Source of the DNA: Alviniconcha marisindica
Lineage: Eukaryota; Mollusca; Gastropoda; Provannidae
DNA: 64,000 nt
Direction of reading: 5' to 3'
Assembly: GCA_018857735.1 (NCBI GenBank)
Contig: JABMCL010001622.1
Location: 347,001-411,000 of the forward strand
The position numbers and the translations under genes are program-made. Below the pieces are notes generated by a model. That model ran no database searches and was not told the origin of the DNA. It worked only from the letters and a program-made list of their open reading frames with translations. Positions within the stretch are counted from its first letter, which is position 1. Each line of letters opens with the position of its first letter. Shown here piece after piece: positions 24,301 to 39,300 of this stretch.

Positions 24301-27300
24301 TCTTTGCGTGGAATACTGATTTTGATGTTCTGACTGCTTGCAGTACTGAAGCGGTCGGTGGCGGGAACCCTCCACAACGCGGGGCAAATGTTGGCCGGGG
24401 CCACTCACGTAGTTCTCCTGCTGTTTCTGCCCCATGTAGAAGGCGACCATGGAGGAGATGCAGTTGATGCTGGTGAGGAAGGAGCACTCCTCCTCCCCCA
24501 GCTTGGCAAACTCGTTGAGGAAGTTGAAGTACTCCGTCAGGTACTTGCTGTGCGGCCGCACCCCGTGCTCAATCTGCACACACCACCAACACAGCCATTC
24601 ACACGCTGCTGCTGCACACTGGCCACAATCGTCTGAACCACCACACCGTTACCCACTTCAGAATCCATCAGTCAGAACCAGGCCGGTGGCATGACAACTG
24701 CGTGCCACCCATGACATGATGACCTCAGGCGTCAGTTCTGTCCAATACTGAGAAATTGCGACGCATTATTTTGCATTTGTTGTTCGTTTTTCAATTTTTG
24801 TGACCCACCTATCCTATTTTTTCGGCCATTAAGATTGAAACATACCCTGTAGCAGCCAACATATGGTTTCCATTTATAAGAAACAAAAAAGCAAAACAAG
24901 CACTATTTCTTCATTCACTGTAATTATTTATGAACTGTAGCAATACTGCATTCTTTTGTGAACAGTCAAAGCTTCTACAAAAGCAAAAAAATGCAAAGAA
25001 CTTTGCATTTAATACACTGCAAACATACACACTGAAGATAAGAGAGAAAAAAAGCAACTCACAATAGACAGCAGCTTCTTGATGAATCTGGTGACACACG
25101 AGCGGTTACCCAACTCAGACACGTCAAACTCCCCATCTTCCCTGCACAGACACAAGCACAACACAAGTCAGTGACACTGACTTCACAGCAGCAAACATCT
25201 CCATTACAATCAGTGAGCCGCAACTGCGTCCACTGCAATTTCTCAGCTGAAACCATCTTCAATGAAACCTCCATTACAATCACTGCATGACAGGAATCTC
25301 TGTTGCTATTGATGAGCTGCATACAAAACTTGTGCGAATTTTGGGGGTAAGCCCCTTTTCCAAGTGACAAAACAACAGTTTAACAATTTGTTTTAGAAGG
25401 CTAGCAGTCACTGTCATTTCAAACATATGTTTTGGAATGCTAGCAGTCACTGTCGTTTCAAACAGATGTTTTGGAATGCTAGCAGTCACGGTCGTTTCAA
25501 ACAGATGTTTTGGAATGCAGCAGTCACGGTCGTTTCAAACAGTTGTTTTGGAATGCTAGCAGTCACAGTCGTTTTCAAACAGTTGTTTTGGAATGCTAGC
25601 AGTCATCCTGGTTTCAACACGTCCACATGAGTAACTAGGCTGCAACAATGTCCTTGAGAGTCATTACGGTGCAACAGCGTCCATGGGAATGGTTCATGGT
25701 CTCCAGGGTTACAATTATGAAGCAGCCTAGCGGTGAGGGAGTGGCTGGTGACTCACCCGGTGATGTTGGGCTGCATGTATAGCTTGGCATGCTCCCCTCG
25801 CAGCAGGCTGGTCACATGGATCAGCAGGCGGTAGAACAGCTGCACAACACACACACACGTCACAGGGTGATGTCTGTCACGTTGGACACAACACACACAC
25901 ACACGTCACAGGGTGATGTCTGTCACGTTGGACACAACACACACACACACGTCACAGGGTGATGTCTGTCATGTTGGACACAACAAACACACACACGTCA
26001 CAGGGTGATGTCTGTCACGTTGGACACAACACACAAACGTCAAAGGGTGATGAGTGCCACTTTGGACAAAACAAAAACACACACACACATCACAGGGTGA
26101 TGTCTGTCACTTTGGACACAACGAAAACACACACACATCACAGGGTGATGTCTGTCACTTTGGACACAACAAACACACACACACATCACAGGGTGATGTC
26201 TGTCACTTTGGACACAACAAACACACACACGTTACAGGGTGATGTCTGTCACTTTGGACACAACAAAAACACACACACATCACAGGGTGATGTCTGTCAC
26301 TTTGGACACAACAAGCACACACACGTCACAGGGTGATGAGTGCCACTTTGGACACAACAAACACACACACACATGTCTCAGGGTGATGTCTGTCGCTTTG
26401 GACACAACAAAAACACACACACACATCACAGGGTGATGTCTGTCACGTTGGACACAACACACACACAAACGTCACAGGGTGAAGAGTGCCACTTTGGACA
26501 CAACTATCAGTCCAACTTGTATAAAAACATGTACCTTCTTCAAAGAATGGGTTTTTCACGGGACTTTAGACGAGAACATTTGCATATGCTTTGCGGAGCG
26601 TATGGTGCAGAGGAGAGAAGCACGACACTGACCTGTCGGACGACCTGGTTGGGGCACTTGATGAGGATCTGTATGGGCCACCAGTCATCCTCTGCCATGT
26701 GGTTCATGAACCACTGCACAACAAAAACCATCAGCTTAGTGACAATCACGCTGTAAGCAGTATGGGCAACAGCCATTACATGGAACTGTACCACACAATG
26801 CAGAACTGTTGGGTTCAACAGAACAGCTGATTGTGTGTGTGTGTGCGTGTGTGTGTGTGACTGCATGTGTGTGTCCATGCTGATCTGTATGCAGAATTGA
26901 ACCCATAAACCACTGCATACTTCAGGCAGGTGACGATGAGACTGCCACATCTAAGCTCAGTCACTGCTGACTACTCACTGTGCCAATTTCTCCACCTCAC
27001 TCATGAGTAGATTTCTCCACCTCACTCATGAGTAGATAAAATGTTTTCCCTTTGCTGGGAATGGCGTGCACACAGTTACACCAGCAACCTCAAGATGGTG
27101 GCTTTAATTTTCATTCTTTCTCTGATGTTGTGTGGCGTCATGCCGGCAGGAACTGACTGGCTGTGTGAGCTGTACCCCGACTCGCTGAATGCACCGACGA
27201 CTGGCGAACTATGAAAGGCCGGTAAGACCAGTGCGCTAGCTTGTACCACTTGTTTCCATACCAAACCGCACTTGTGCAAAACCAGATATAGGATGATTCA

Positions 27301-30300
27301 CGCACAAACCCGGCAAAGCCCTCTCACCTCGCAGGCCTCAGGGCAGGCAATGAACTGCTTGGTCAGCGTCTCAATCCACTGAAGCATGGTTGGCTGCACA
27401 CAGTCATCACCATTATGGACTTTATCATAGGCATTACCACGGACATCATCTTCATGGACATCACAATCATGGACATCATGGGCATTATCACAGACATTAT
27501 CATTCCCACGGACACCATCTTCAACACTATCAGTGTCATGGACATTACCTTCAACACTAGCATTACCATATGCATCATCATCATGGACATCACCATCCTC
27601 CTCATCACGGACCTCATCATCAAGGACACACTTATCATCACCACAAGACAGACAACGTTCTGGCGAAGGCCTTGCAGAAAAACAACAGCACTACGAATGT
27701 TGCCCAACCCCTTCACTTCCCTGCCCACCCCTTGGACAAGGAGAGTTCGTCTTTCACTGCATTATCCACAATCAGTCACAGCAGTCCTGACCATCCCACA
27801 GCCTGCACGTTACCTTCTCCTTGGAGTGGATGAGGGTCTCCAGAACAAAGGAAGCAGTCAGCTGCGTGGCCTGCAGCAACACGTCCTTGGACTTGGGCAT
27901 TGTGGAGGGCAGGTAGCCACACACCTGCCACATGAAGCTGCAAACCAGGCAGGTGTGCATTATGACAGGTATTCTGGGCATTGTGGAGGGCAAGTAGCCA
28001 CATGCTGACACAAAACTGAAAACTGTTTCTATCCACTCCCCTCCTTCATACCAAAGCATACACCAGTCTTCAAATCGACCCACTCCCCTCTTTCATACCA
28101 CAGCATACACCAGTCTTCGAATCAACCCACTCCCCTCTTTCATACCACAGCATACACCAGTCTTCAAACCGACCCACTCCCCACTTTCATACCACAGCAT
28201 ACACCAGTCTTCAAACCGACCCACTCCCCTCTTTCATACCACAGCATACACCAGTCTTCAAATCAACCCACTCCCCTCTTTCATACCACAGCATACACCA
28301 GTCTTCAAATCCACCCACTCCCCTCTTTCATACCACAGCATACACCAGTCTTCAAATCCACCCACTCCCCTCTTTCATACCACAGCATACACCAGTCTTC
28401 AAATCCACCCACTCCCCTCTTTCTGCACTGCAAACCACAGCTGCCTACACAGTGCAAACTAAAGCTCTTCTAGTCAGCAGTGACCACTGGGTATGTGCCG
28501 CTTACTTGAAGTAGGAGTGCTCAAAGAGGTTCCGGTCCTTCAGGTATTGCATGTTGTCCTGCCAGATCCACTGCACACAGTAACGGGGACGCACAGTCAC
28601 CACAAGCAAATACTCAGTCAATTCATTCTCAAATGAGGGGACACACAGTCACCACAAGCAAATACTCAGTCAATTCATTCTCAAATGATGGGACACACAG
28701 TCACCACAAGCAAATACTCAGTCAATTCATTCTCAACTGAGGGGACACACAGTCACCACAAGCAAATACTCAGTCAATTCATTCTCAAATGAGGAGAGGA
28801 AATAAATTGAGGTATGGTGTGAGTGTGTGTTAAACTTCACTGACAAAAAAATGGCACAAAAAACACACACTTCACTATGACTTAAAAACGGCAAAAGAAC
28901 CCTTTCAACTGAAACTCGAGACAACTTAATGAAAGAGTGTGTCTCTTGTCTTGTCGTCTGATGTGCTTGCATACCCGCACTAAAATTATTGTACATGCAC
29001 ATGCACACGCGCGCACACACAGACACACACAAGCCCTCACATCAGCCAGTTCCTTGGAGAGCTCAAAGTTGTATGTCCGTGGCTTGTATTCCTTGGGCAC
29101 ACGCTTGTAGAACAACATGTAGGCACTGTTGGTCTGTGAGCAAAGATACAAACTTAACACAGGAACTCAAAGTCAAGATTACAGAAATCAACAACAAAAA
29201 AGCACACACACACACACATACACATACACACAAAGTATTAGATAATGTGCTTTTGCACTCTTCAAATTTTGTAGAATTATCTTCTCATTTCACATCAAAC
29301 AACACAAGCTAAAAGCAAATAAAACATGCAACTCTTCAGACTTTTCCCCTCCAAACCTACCCACCACGCAAACCAGTCTCTTTCATACTGAAGTGAGAAA
29401 CTGAGGGTTACCTTTTCATACTGCATGTCCAGGAACTTGTCACTGACAGAATCATAGGTCTTGCTCTGCAATGCAGGGACACAGAAGAATGTATCATCTC
29501 ATCTCAAAAGCTGCTTAAGTCTGAGATGAAGTGGAAAATGTGCGCAAGAGAACTAATTTGAGGCCACTGTACATGGAAAAACAAACAAACAAAAAACCCA
29601 ACCCCCAACAAACCCTACTTGCTTGAAAGTTGAGTCAAGAGAGAGTTTGGGCCTAAACGCCACTCTGATCCACTGACCGTCATCTCGCCGCCAAAGCACT
29701 CGATGGCAAGCTGGCTGGCATCAAAGGGTTTAACCTCAGCATCGTTGAACAGCAACCTGGGGCACGCAACCACATGATGCAAGTCATAACATTTGTCTCT
29801 GGAATCAGCGATACAGTTATCAAAGGATGATTTGTGAAAGCCACCTGACCATGGCATACTTTCACACACACACACACATACATACACACACACACATACA
29901 CACACACATGATGTACATGCATCATGTAAACACTGACACATACATCAGAAGCATAATCCTTTACCACCCATTTTTACCCCCAATCCCCCTTCTGCATATT
30001 ACCTGCTGATTATTACCATAAAATCACCAAACCTTCTAAGACCCTGGCCAAAAAATGCCCTTTCCCCCAAACTTTGTGGGCCTGTAGTAAGACACTATGG
30101 CTTTCCCAGTTTGTTTAGACTGTACGGACCCTGTAAGCAACACTCACCATGACTCCGGTGCATCCCCGCCCTGCTTGTCCATGTCGGTGCAGATGAAGCT
30201 GTAGTAGTGGCCGCCGTCAGCGGTGCCTGTGTGCACCGTCACGCCCATCAGCTCATACTCATAGCTCTGGTTTTCATCAGCCATGTAATAGTCTGAAACA

Positions 30301-33300
30301 GAGAACACCCTGCTGTGTAAATAGCACGTTAACTTCTTTTTGTAAAGCTATCAACTCAGTCAGCATCATACACTTTAGCCATTCTGCCAGGAAAGAACAC
30401 TACTGACTCACAGCCATTTGGTGCTTGTCACAGGTTGATTTGCCAGTCTCTTCAGGCATTCCTGCTACTACTTGACTGTCATGCCAACATTCTTCCAAAC
30501 AGTGGACACCAACACACCACAACCAAAGGCAGATAGGTAGCCTACATTTCACTGTTCACTGTTAAGCTTGTTTTGTCACTTGAAAAAGGGGATCACCCTG
30601 AAAATCTGCATGTTGAGTGATTGTCATGTTAAATAAGTGTTCTTCTGAACTTTTTATGTGTTTGGTTCTTGTTTTAGAATGCTAGCAGTCCCCCTTGTTC
30701 AATTATTTTTCCTTCCAATTACTACCCTTCAAGTTGCTACAAACTACCACTGACTTTTGTGAGCTGATATAGAATCCACTGCCCTTTGAATGGCAACAGA
30801 GGACGCAGAATGTACTGGTCTTTGAGTGGATGCAGAACGTACTGGTCTCTGAGTGGATGCAGAACGTACTGGTCTTTGAGTGGATGCAGAACGTACTGAC
30901 CTTTGAGTGGATGCAGAATGTACCGAACTTTGAGTGGATGCAGAATGTATTGACCTTTGAGTGGATGCAGAATGTACCGACCTTTGAGTGGATGCAGAAT
31001 GTACCAACCTTTGAGTGGATGCAGAATGCACTGACCTTCCGGTGGAAGCAGAATGTACTGACCTTTGAGTTTGTCTGGTTCCAGCAGCGTGTGCTCCATG
31101 TAGCGCGACATGTCGAGGCGGCGGGGGAAGGAGAAGTGGGTGTTGACCTTCTCCTTGCACATGGTGGTGTAGTTGAAGGAGTAGCGCATGGTGTTCAAGG
31201 CCAGCATGGACGACAGGAAGCGGAAACAGGCCCTGGAAACCACACACTACTCGTTTAGGAAGAGAAAAAAGCCAGCATCGCGTTTTTTGCCAAGTCAACG
31301 AAGGTATTCATTATTTCCCTGAATTTATGTTATTTCCACACGCCCAAATCATGAAAAATGTTTTGCACACGACCATATTCCTAACATTCACACAAAGTCT
31401 GAACTCAACCAGGTGCACACAAAATACTTACAACTTTATTCTGACTGTGAGCATTACATCAATGTGACACTGAGAACAGGATGAAGTCAATGAAACGGTC
31501 CACACGGGCAACATAGAATCATGCAAACTCTGGAAGATCTTGCTTCGATGGAAACATCCAACGTCAGGAGTTTTGCCACAGATACATGCCTGACTAGTGT
31601 TAATAATTAATCACACAGACTCACAGGCTCCTGATTCACACAGACTCACCACTCACTCCTGAACAAAATGTGTGCTTTTTTACTTTCTTTTTCACTAGGG
31701 CAAGCCACCCACCTTTTTTCTGCACGGACGGGTTTTTTACACTCGGTGGTGCAAAGGTACTTGTTGTCCCCCTCCAGCATGTCTTTCACCGTCACCTCTT
31801 TCAGCGATGCCTGCAAAAAGCACAATGGTATGACACCCATCTGACAGGTGACCAACACTTGCGAAGCAGAGCAAGAGTGCTGCTCACTTTTACATTCTAC
31901 TACACTTGCCAGTAGTATCAGCAGCGAACACCTCTGTGAGCAGCACTACAAAGTATCAGCAGTGAACACCCCTGTGAGCAGCACCACTACAAAGTATCAG
32001 CAGTGAACACCTCTGTGAGCACCACTACAAAGTATCAGCAGTGAACACCTCTGTGAGCAGCACTACAAAGTATCAGCAGTGAACACCTCTGTGAGCAGCA
32101 CTACAAAGTATCAGCAGTGAACACCCCTGTGAGCACCACTACAAAGTATCAGCAGTGAACACCTCTGTGAGCACCACTACAAAGTATCAGCAGTGAACAC
32201 ATCTGTGAGCAGCACCACAAAGTATCTGCAGTGAACACATCTGTGAGCAGCACTACAAAGTATCAGCAGTGAACACATCTGTGAGCAGCACTACAAAGTA
32301 TCAGCAGTGAACACCTCTGTGAGCAGCACTACAAAGTATCAGCAGTGAACACCTCTGTGAGCAGCACCACTACACAGTAAAGTATCAGCAGTGAACACCT
32401 CTGTGAGCAGTACTACAAAGTATCAGCAGTGAACACCTGTGTGAGCAGCACCACTACAAAATAAAGCCTACTTTAAGGCTGGCTACAGTAGCTGTTGCAA
32501 GCTGGACTTCCCGCAGGCTGCTTGGTACCAAAAAACAGCAAAGAAGCCAAGTGATAATTTCTCGAAAGAGATAATAAGTCATCTTGAATCTTGAAACACT
32601 ATGGTAGGGAATCCAGAGAGAATGTCAAGCACCCTGAACATGGACCCAAAACGAAACAGACCTCTACACTTCTGGCCGTACGCACAGCAGCTGGAAACCT
32701 AACTGCATCGGGATAATGTCCCCAGCTGCCCTGGCAAACGACCCAGCTGCCCTGGCAAACCACGCAGCTGCCCTGGCAAACGACCCAGCTGCCCTGGCAA
32801 ACGACCCAGCTGCCCTGGAACTGCCCTGGCAAACCACCCAGCTGCCCTGGCAAACCACCCAGCCAGTCTCCTGACAGGTCAACACTGAACACTGCGTGCA
32901 TTCAGACTGTGGTAGCTCTCGCGGCTGCTAAAGCCCGACTAGGCTACAGTGACCCCAGCTAGGGATCATACAGAGCAGAAGTGGAACAGAAACGGGTGCC
33001 TGCAGTCGCCACCCTCTACAATATCTACTGCCAGTGGAAGATCTGATGACAATGTTATACTTTTTTTTTATATTTCACATTTATATTCCCCCCCCCCCCC
33101 CCCCCCCCCCCCCGATTTTGTACTATTTACAGTTAAACATGCAATGAGCTACTGTAAAAGCACACTGTGGTTTATAAAAAATAAAAATAAAATCTCCATA
33201 ATTACAAATCGTTTCATCAACATAAGGCAACAACATCAGTGTCTTGGCAACTGGCGTCACCTCTGGCAGTTCGACAGTCAGCACGGTGCACATAGCCTGT

Positions 33301-36300
33301 GGGGCCCGCTCATCAGGGACCAGACAAAGACAGCTAGAAAGTCTGACTATAGGAGAAGGGCAACTTACGTCCAGATCCTTCATGTCACACACTTGGACCC
33401 GCACTGTGTAGAACTCCTCCAGCGTGCGACTCACATGAGGGCAATCCTGTAGACAAACACTGACCAATCAATGTTCACACACAGCAGCTAGACCTGTAGT
33501 GGAATGTAACCTTTTGCATAAAAATACAACTGCATGTAGGTTAACAAGATTATTGTGCATTTACATGCAAGCACATTTATGCACCCACAGGGTTGCACAC
33601 ACACACCCACACGCACCCACACACGTGCAGGCACACTCACACACACATACATTTTCTCATAAGAGAAAGCTAGCAGTGTCTGTGCGACCCCTCGGCCAGC
33701 CTCGCTCAAGACTTCGAGCGATGCCGTGGCAAAGTCAGTTTCTGTTTGTGAGACCTACAACACAATGTGATGGATCTTGCGAACACACTGCAGTATAAAA
33801 ACTTGTCTCACAACATAACCCCCAACAACCAGCAATAGTACCCGCAACAGGTAGGTACAGTGTGAGTTTGGAGATTAGGTGGGGGTGGGGGGGGGGCAAG
33901 GAGTGGGGGAAGGCTCAGTTAATCAAGAGTGTGAATGTTGCATGAAGGGCTGGAGAGAGGAGTGCAGACAAGGCTGCAGTCAGCGTACTTACAAGCGACA
34001 CAACGTTGTTTGTGATCACCCCACCAAACAGTTCCTTGATTTTCACCTTCTGCAAACAACAACAAACAGAACAAAAATTTAAAAAGAGAAAAAAGCGTCC
34101 AACCAGTCAAGCAATAGCAACAAAACAGTGACAACACACAGGAACTGGAAACACCACCATTACTTAAGCTTAACATTGTCACTGGGGTCAGAACACACAC
34201 AAAGTGGGCACAGACATCCGAATCACTGCCCTGCACACACATTTATCTTTAAAGCAGTTCATTTTTCTGTGGGCTCCGCTGTAGAACAGGACATCACGGT
34301 GCTAACAGCTTGTTTGGATGTGCATCACAGAACTGATTACCATGAACTGCTTGACTGAAGCATTCACTATGCTTTGTGACATACCAGCATGCATGCGGAA
34401 CTGCACCATACAAGTGTTTATCAGGATCTGCATCACTGAAGCATCCCTCAACTGACTGGGCAACGGACACATACCCCATGTTAGGAGCCAGCAGGGTGAT
34501 GTACTCACCAGTTCTGGAGACATCTCCTCAATCTTGGTGATCAGGTCGGTGAAGAACTCTGTCATGTCCTTCTGCTCACCGGTGTTCAGTGGCTGGTTGT
34601 CCATGATGTACATCTTGCAGAAGCTCTTTGGGTTGTACGACTTGCGTTCACTTTCCTGCGAGTACACACGCATCATGTTTATTGTTTATGTCAACATTTG
34701 TCGAGCTCCTCACCTTGAGATAAGCCGTAAGCGCCTCACAATGGCAACTATGAGCACTATTTTCTGCTTCCAAGCACACCCACTGCATTATTGTCATATG
34801 TGACTCTGAATGAGCGAATTTAGCTTTACACAACACGTTGTGATTATCCACTGAAGTGGTTACGGTGCAGGACAGGATGTTGCATGCCTGGTGCCACATG
34901 AAACTGCTGCTGTCTTGGTGCATGTTGTTTACGCTACACAACCATGCACCTGTTCACAACGTCACTTTATCTGAACATGTAGGGTGCAGCATCTGCATTT
35001 AGCTGTAACCTGCCACCTGCACTTCTGGCAGAATGACCAGGATCTTTTACATGCGAATGCAGTAACACATGGGTGGAGTGTATACTGAAATAAGAGTCAG
35101 CACGGAAAGTTGATATGGGAAAAGAAAATTCTCCCACCACTCCTGCCAGGACTCAAATCCATGACCTTTCGATCACGAACCCAGCACTCCACCACTGACC
35201 TATCCCGGCTCCCATATTGATCGCTTCCCATCAAAACTGTTACAAACATACAAAATTTATATCAAAAAACAAAATGCTGATAACCCCTACCCCTGTGGTA
35301 TCGTGAATCTATGAAACTGCAGACTTAAAACTGAGTCTGGATTTGGTGTCCCAAAGACAGCCTGTAATTTGAATTACTGACGGATTTACAGCAACTAATA
35401 TTAGCCATAGCTTCTCAGACCAAAAAAGCACACAAACACTCATGCATGTATGCACGTTTTGTATCCAACAGAACAAAAACACAGCGCTGGCAATAAAGAC
35501 CCACTCTGGTAACAGGGGCACGAGACAGAACAAACTTACCTGAAGGTAAGCAAACATCTTCTGTAGCTCTTCCAGAATCTTCTCATGTCGGACACATTCA
35601 GAAACCTGAAAAATACGCATTGAACAACTGTCAGGTCATTAGATTCAAGAACAAAAATCCCTTGGGACAACCTCAATGCCTTTTACTGATCTAAAACAAA
35701 AATCCCTTTCATAAGAGTAACAAATATAATAAACAGGTGCAAATACTCAGCTGACCTCACTTTTGATGTACATCAACAATGCTGACAGAATAAGTCATTT
35801 AATTTCTCTCATTGTTTGCTTGCAAAAAAAAAACGATTTCATTTCTTGCATGAAAAAAGTGACCTGACATCAAATGTGCGCAGTTTTGTTTGTAACTAAG
35901 AGCACTCAAATGAACCTTTCTGTGCGTTTTGATCAATGGACATATATATTGTGAATGAAATGTAGTATGCATCTTCATGATGTTTGAGAAGACAAGCAGG
36001 AAACAAAGAGAAAAGAGTTGTAAGTAGTGAGAGACTAAGCAACCCCCAGCTGTCAAGGGGATAAATACAGTGAGACTAAGCAACCCCCAGCTGACAAAGG
36101 GATAAATACAGTGAGACTAAGCAACCCCCAGCTGATGAGGGGATAAATACAGAGAGACTAAGCAACCCCCAGCTGTCAAGGGGATAAATACAGAGAGACT
36201 AAGCAACCCCCAGCTGACAAGGGGATAAATACAATAAGAAACCAAGCAACCCCCAGCTGACGAGGGAATAAATACAGTGAGACTAAGCAACCCCCAGCTG

Positions 36301-39300
36301 ACAAGGGGATAAATACAGTGAGACTAAGCAACCCCCAGCTGACAAGGGGATAAATACAGTGAGACTAAGCAACCCCCAGCTGACAAGGAGATAAATACAG
36401 TGAGACTAAGCAACCCCCTGCTGACAAGGGGTTAAAAATGGTGACAGACCAACCAACCCCCTGCTGACAAGGGGTTAAAAATTGTGACACACCAAGCACC
36501 CCTAGCCGACAAGGGGTTAAAAACAGTGACAGACCAAGCACCCCACCTTGGCCTGCAGGATGCTCTCCCTGAGGTCGGGGATCATGAAGAGGAACTGCAG
36601 GGCGGAGGCCATGTAGCAGGTGGCGCCCAAGTTCTGGATTCCACAGTAGCCCGCCTTGCTTCGCCCGTCGTCCTGTGGCCAGTACTCAAAGGGGTAGGGC
36701 TGGTGAGACTCTGATGGACGCAACAGTGACACATGTAATAACAGCAACAGTCTGCTTTCGTGCTACAGAGCCATTCATTCCCCATTTAGACTCAAACATT
36801 AAATGTCAAGAGAAACATATCACAGCACCATACCAAACTTTGAGTTTTGGACAATTAAAGTCCTGTGTGAATAACTGGGGGTTTTTTCCTTCCCCAAATC
36901 ATCTGGAGAAAGAAGGGGTGGGCAGAGGTAGGGGCAGGGGGGAGAAGACAGATGGACAAACAGAGAGAGACAGACAGACAGACTGACTGACTGACAGGCA
37001 GAGAAAGTCAAACGCAGAGACACAGAAAGTCAAACACCAAGTTCTAAATCAAATTAAAACTCAATGGCCATTCCAGGCGAAAGAGACCTGGTAGTCCACC
37101 ACCCCACACGTCACTCACCTTTTCTGTGCTGCGATAGCAGCAGACGCTGAAGCTTGATGTAGTTCTCAGGATTGCCTTTGCACACTTCAATAAGCAGGTC
37201 AAAGCAGGCAGAGCGTGATGCGGGACTCTTGCACAGTGGCAGGTACCGTGTTGTGGTGGATGGCAGGTCAAACAGGTAATCAAAGCCAGACTTCACCATT
37301 GCCTGAAACCCAATGAAGATGTGAACAATGGGCAAACAGATGGATGGGTGGGTGGAACCGGCACAGATACATATTTACACACACTCTGCCTCTCACTTAC
37401 ACACACAACCTCCCTCTCTCTTTCTCTCTCACACACAGACCACAAACACACACACACACACACACAGTGAAGACCGGCCCCTCACCCTTCCTTCTGGGGA
37501 CTCTTTGAACTGGGGGTTGTGCTTGAAGAGAGCACACTGCAGGCGCAGCAGCCCACACAGCCCGTCATCCTCTTCATAGCCATGGCGTGTCTCGTGATAG
37601 GGCCGTGTCTTGATGAGGTTGGCGCAATGGCCCACCAGCCGTTCCAGGTCAATGTCATGGTCCTGTGGCAAACAAAACACGATACACAGTGCTGGGCAGA
37701 GTGGGACTGGGGGTAACCCAGGAGGGGGCAGGTCCCTCTGTGCAACAAGCTTCAAAACGCAAAGACTGAACAACCTCTTCTAGTAACCGAAAGGCGCACT
37801 ACTTTACGAATTCATCAGCCGTCAACATCTATCCACGAATGGTTTATCACAAGGTGTGCTGAAACCTGCACTGAAACCCAAAGCAACCATACATCACTGC
37901 AAAGGCTGACAAAAAGTCCAGTTCAATTTATTTGCCTGGCATCTGCCTAGAAAAGCCAGGAGCTCCACCCATCTGCTGTTTCTGCTCATCTCTTCTTTCC
38001 AGTGTCTGAACACAGCAGCTGATGCACCATCTCTACTATGCCAGAAAATCTTCACTTTTTAACCTCCAGTTCCTTTTCTACTGACATCCCAACACTTCTC
38101 AGGCCTGTTGTCACTCACGGTTCAGGGCATGGGCAGAGGAGACCTATTTCACAAAGCACAATCCTCGGTCCATCAGCAACACCCAACTCACTGAACTGTG
38201 GATGAATGAGCAAGGAGACTGACACCGAGTCAGACGGTGGATGAGCAGCAAGACAGGCATGGTAGCACACCTACTGAGAGACAGACAGCGAACAAGGAAG
38301 AAGATGGACACAGAGATGGACCCGAGAGGCAGACAGTGGATGAGAAGCAAGACGGACATTGTAGCACACCTGCTGAGAGACAGACAGTGAGCGAGCAGGA
38401 AGATGGACATTGGCGCAGACAGATGGTGGACGAGAACCAAGACAGACATTGTAGTACACCTGCTGAGAGACAGACAGTGAGTGAGCAGGAAGAGAGACAC
38501 TGAGACATACCTCAGAGACAGACTCCTGTTTCCCCATGCCTTCCAGCAGGTTGCACACCAGCCAGAAGTAGTCACGGCAACCAGGTCCAAAGGGCTCCTT
38601 GCCTTCAATCTGAAACACATCGCAGCACACTCATGCTTTGGTCACCAAACATGTCTAGGCATGGGGCTGCCCAAAGTAAAAATGTCTGAACCTATGGGGG
38701 TTCTGGGCTACCCCCCCCCCCCCCCCCCCCCCCAAAAACGCAGGAATACCAAACATCTTCACACTAGTAATGCAGGTGTTTCATAAGACACTCCCCCCCC
38801 CCAAGAAATTGATTCTTCAGGTTTTATGTCTTTCTCTCTCTCCATAATGTGTTAATCAAATGGCACCACTTGAACTCACCATAATCACTGCAATGTGTTC
38901 AGAACAGATGAATAGGTCATGTGGTCTTACTTTCCAAAGCAGTGCCGTTGCTTTGATGGTTTCTCATTTGCAAGTGTTCAATGAAAGACTGAACGGCCGA
39001 CTCAACACCTTGCTTTGCGTATCTAACATCTGTTACACAACACACACTGCTGTGCCTGATGTGGCATGTCAGTTTTCATTTAAACTTGGCTGTTCTTTCA
39101 TCTCCCACCTTTCTCAAGACCCAGTCCCACCGCCATTTATTTCCCAGACTCTCACCATGAACAGTACCACCTCCATTCACAATGCCTTCTTGTGATGACA
39201 CACTGTCGGTATAATGGTGCCAAGGTTTAAGTTAAATGGTCAGTTCAAACCATTTCAGCAAAGGTCCTGTTTGAGAATGCGAGCAAGCCATTTGAGAAAA

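Noticed and set aside
27415..28008. Ile/Asp-rich or His-rich secreted protein
   Set aside because: Product of a degenerate trinucleotide-rhythm repeat plus antisense of exon 41.
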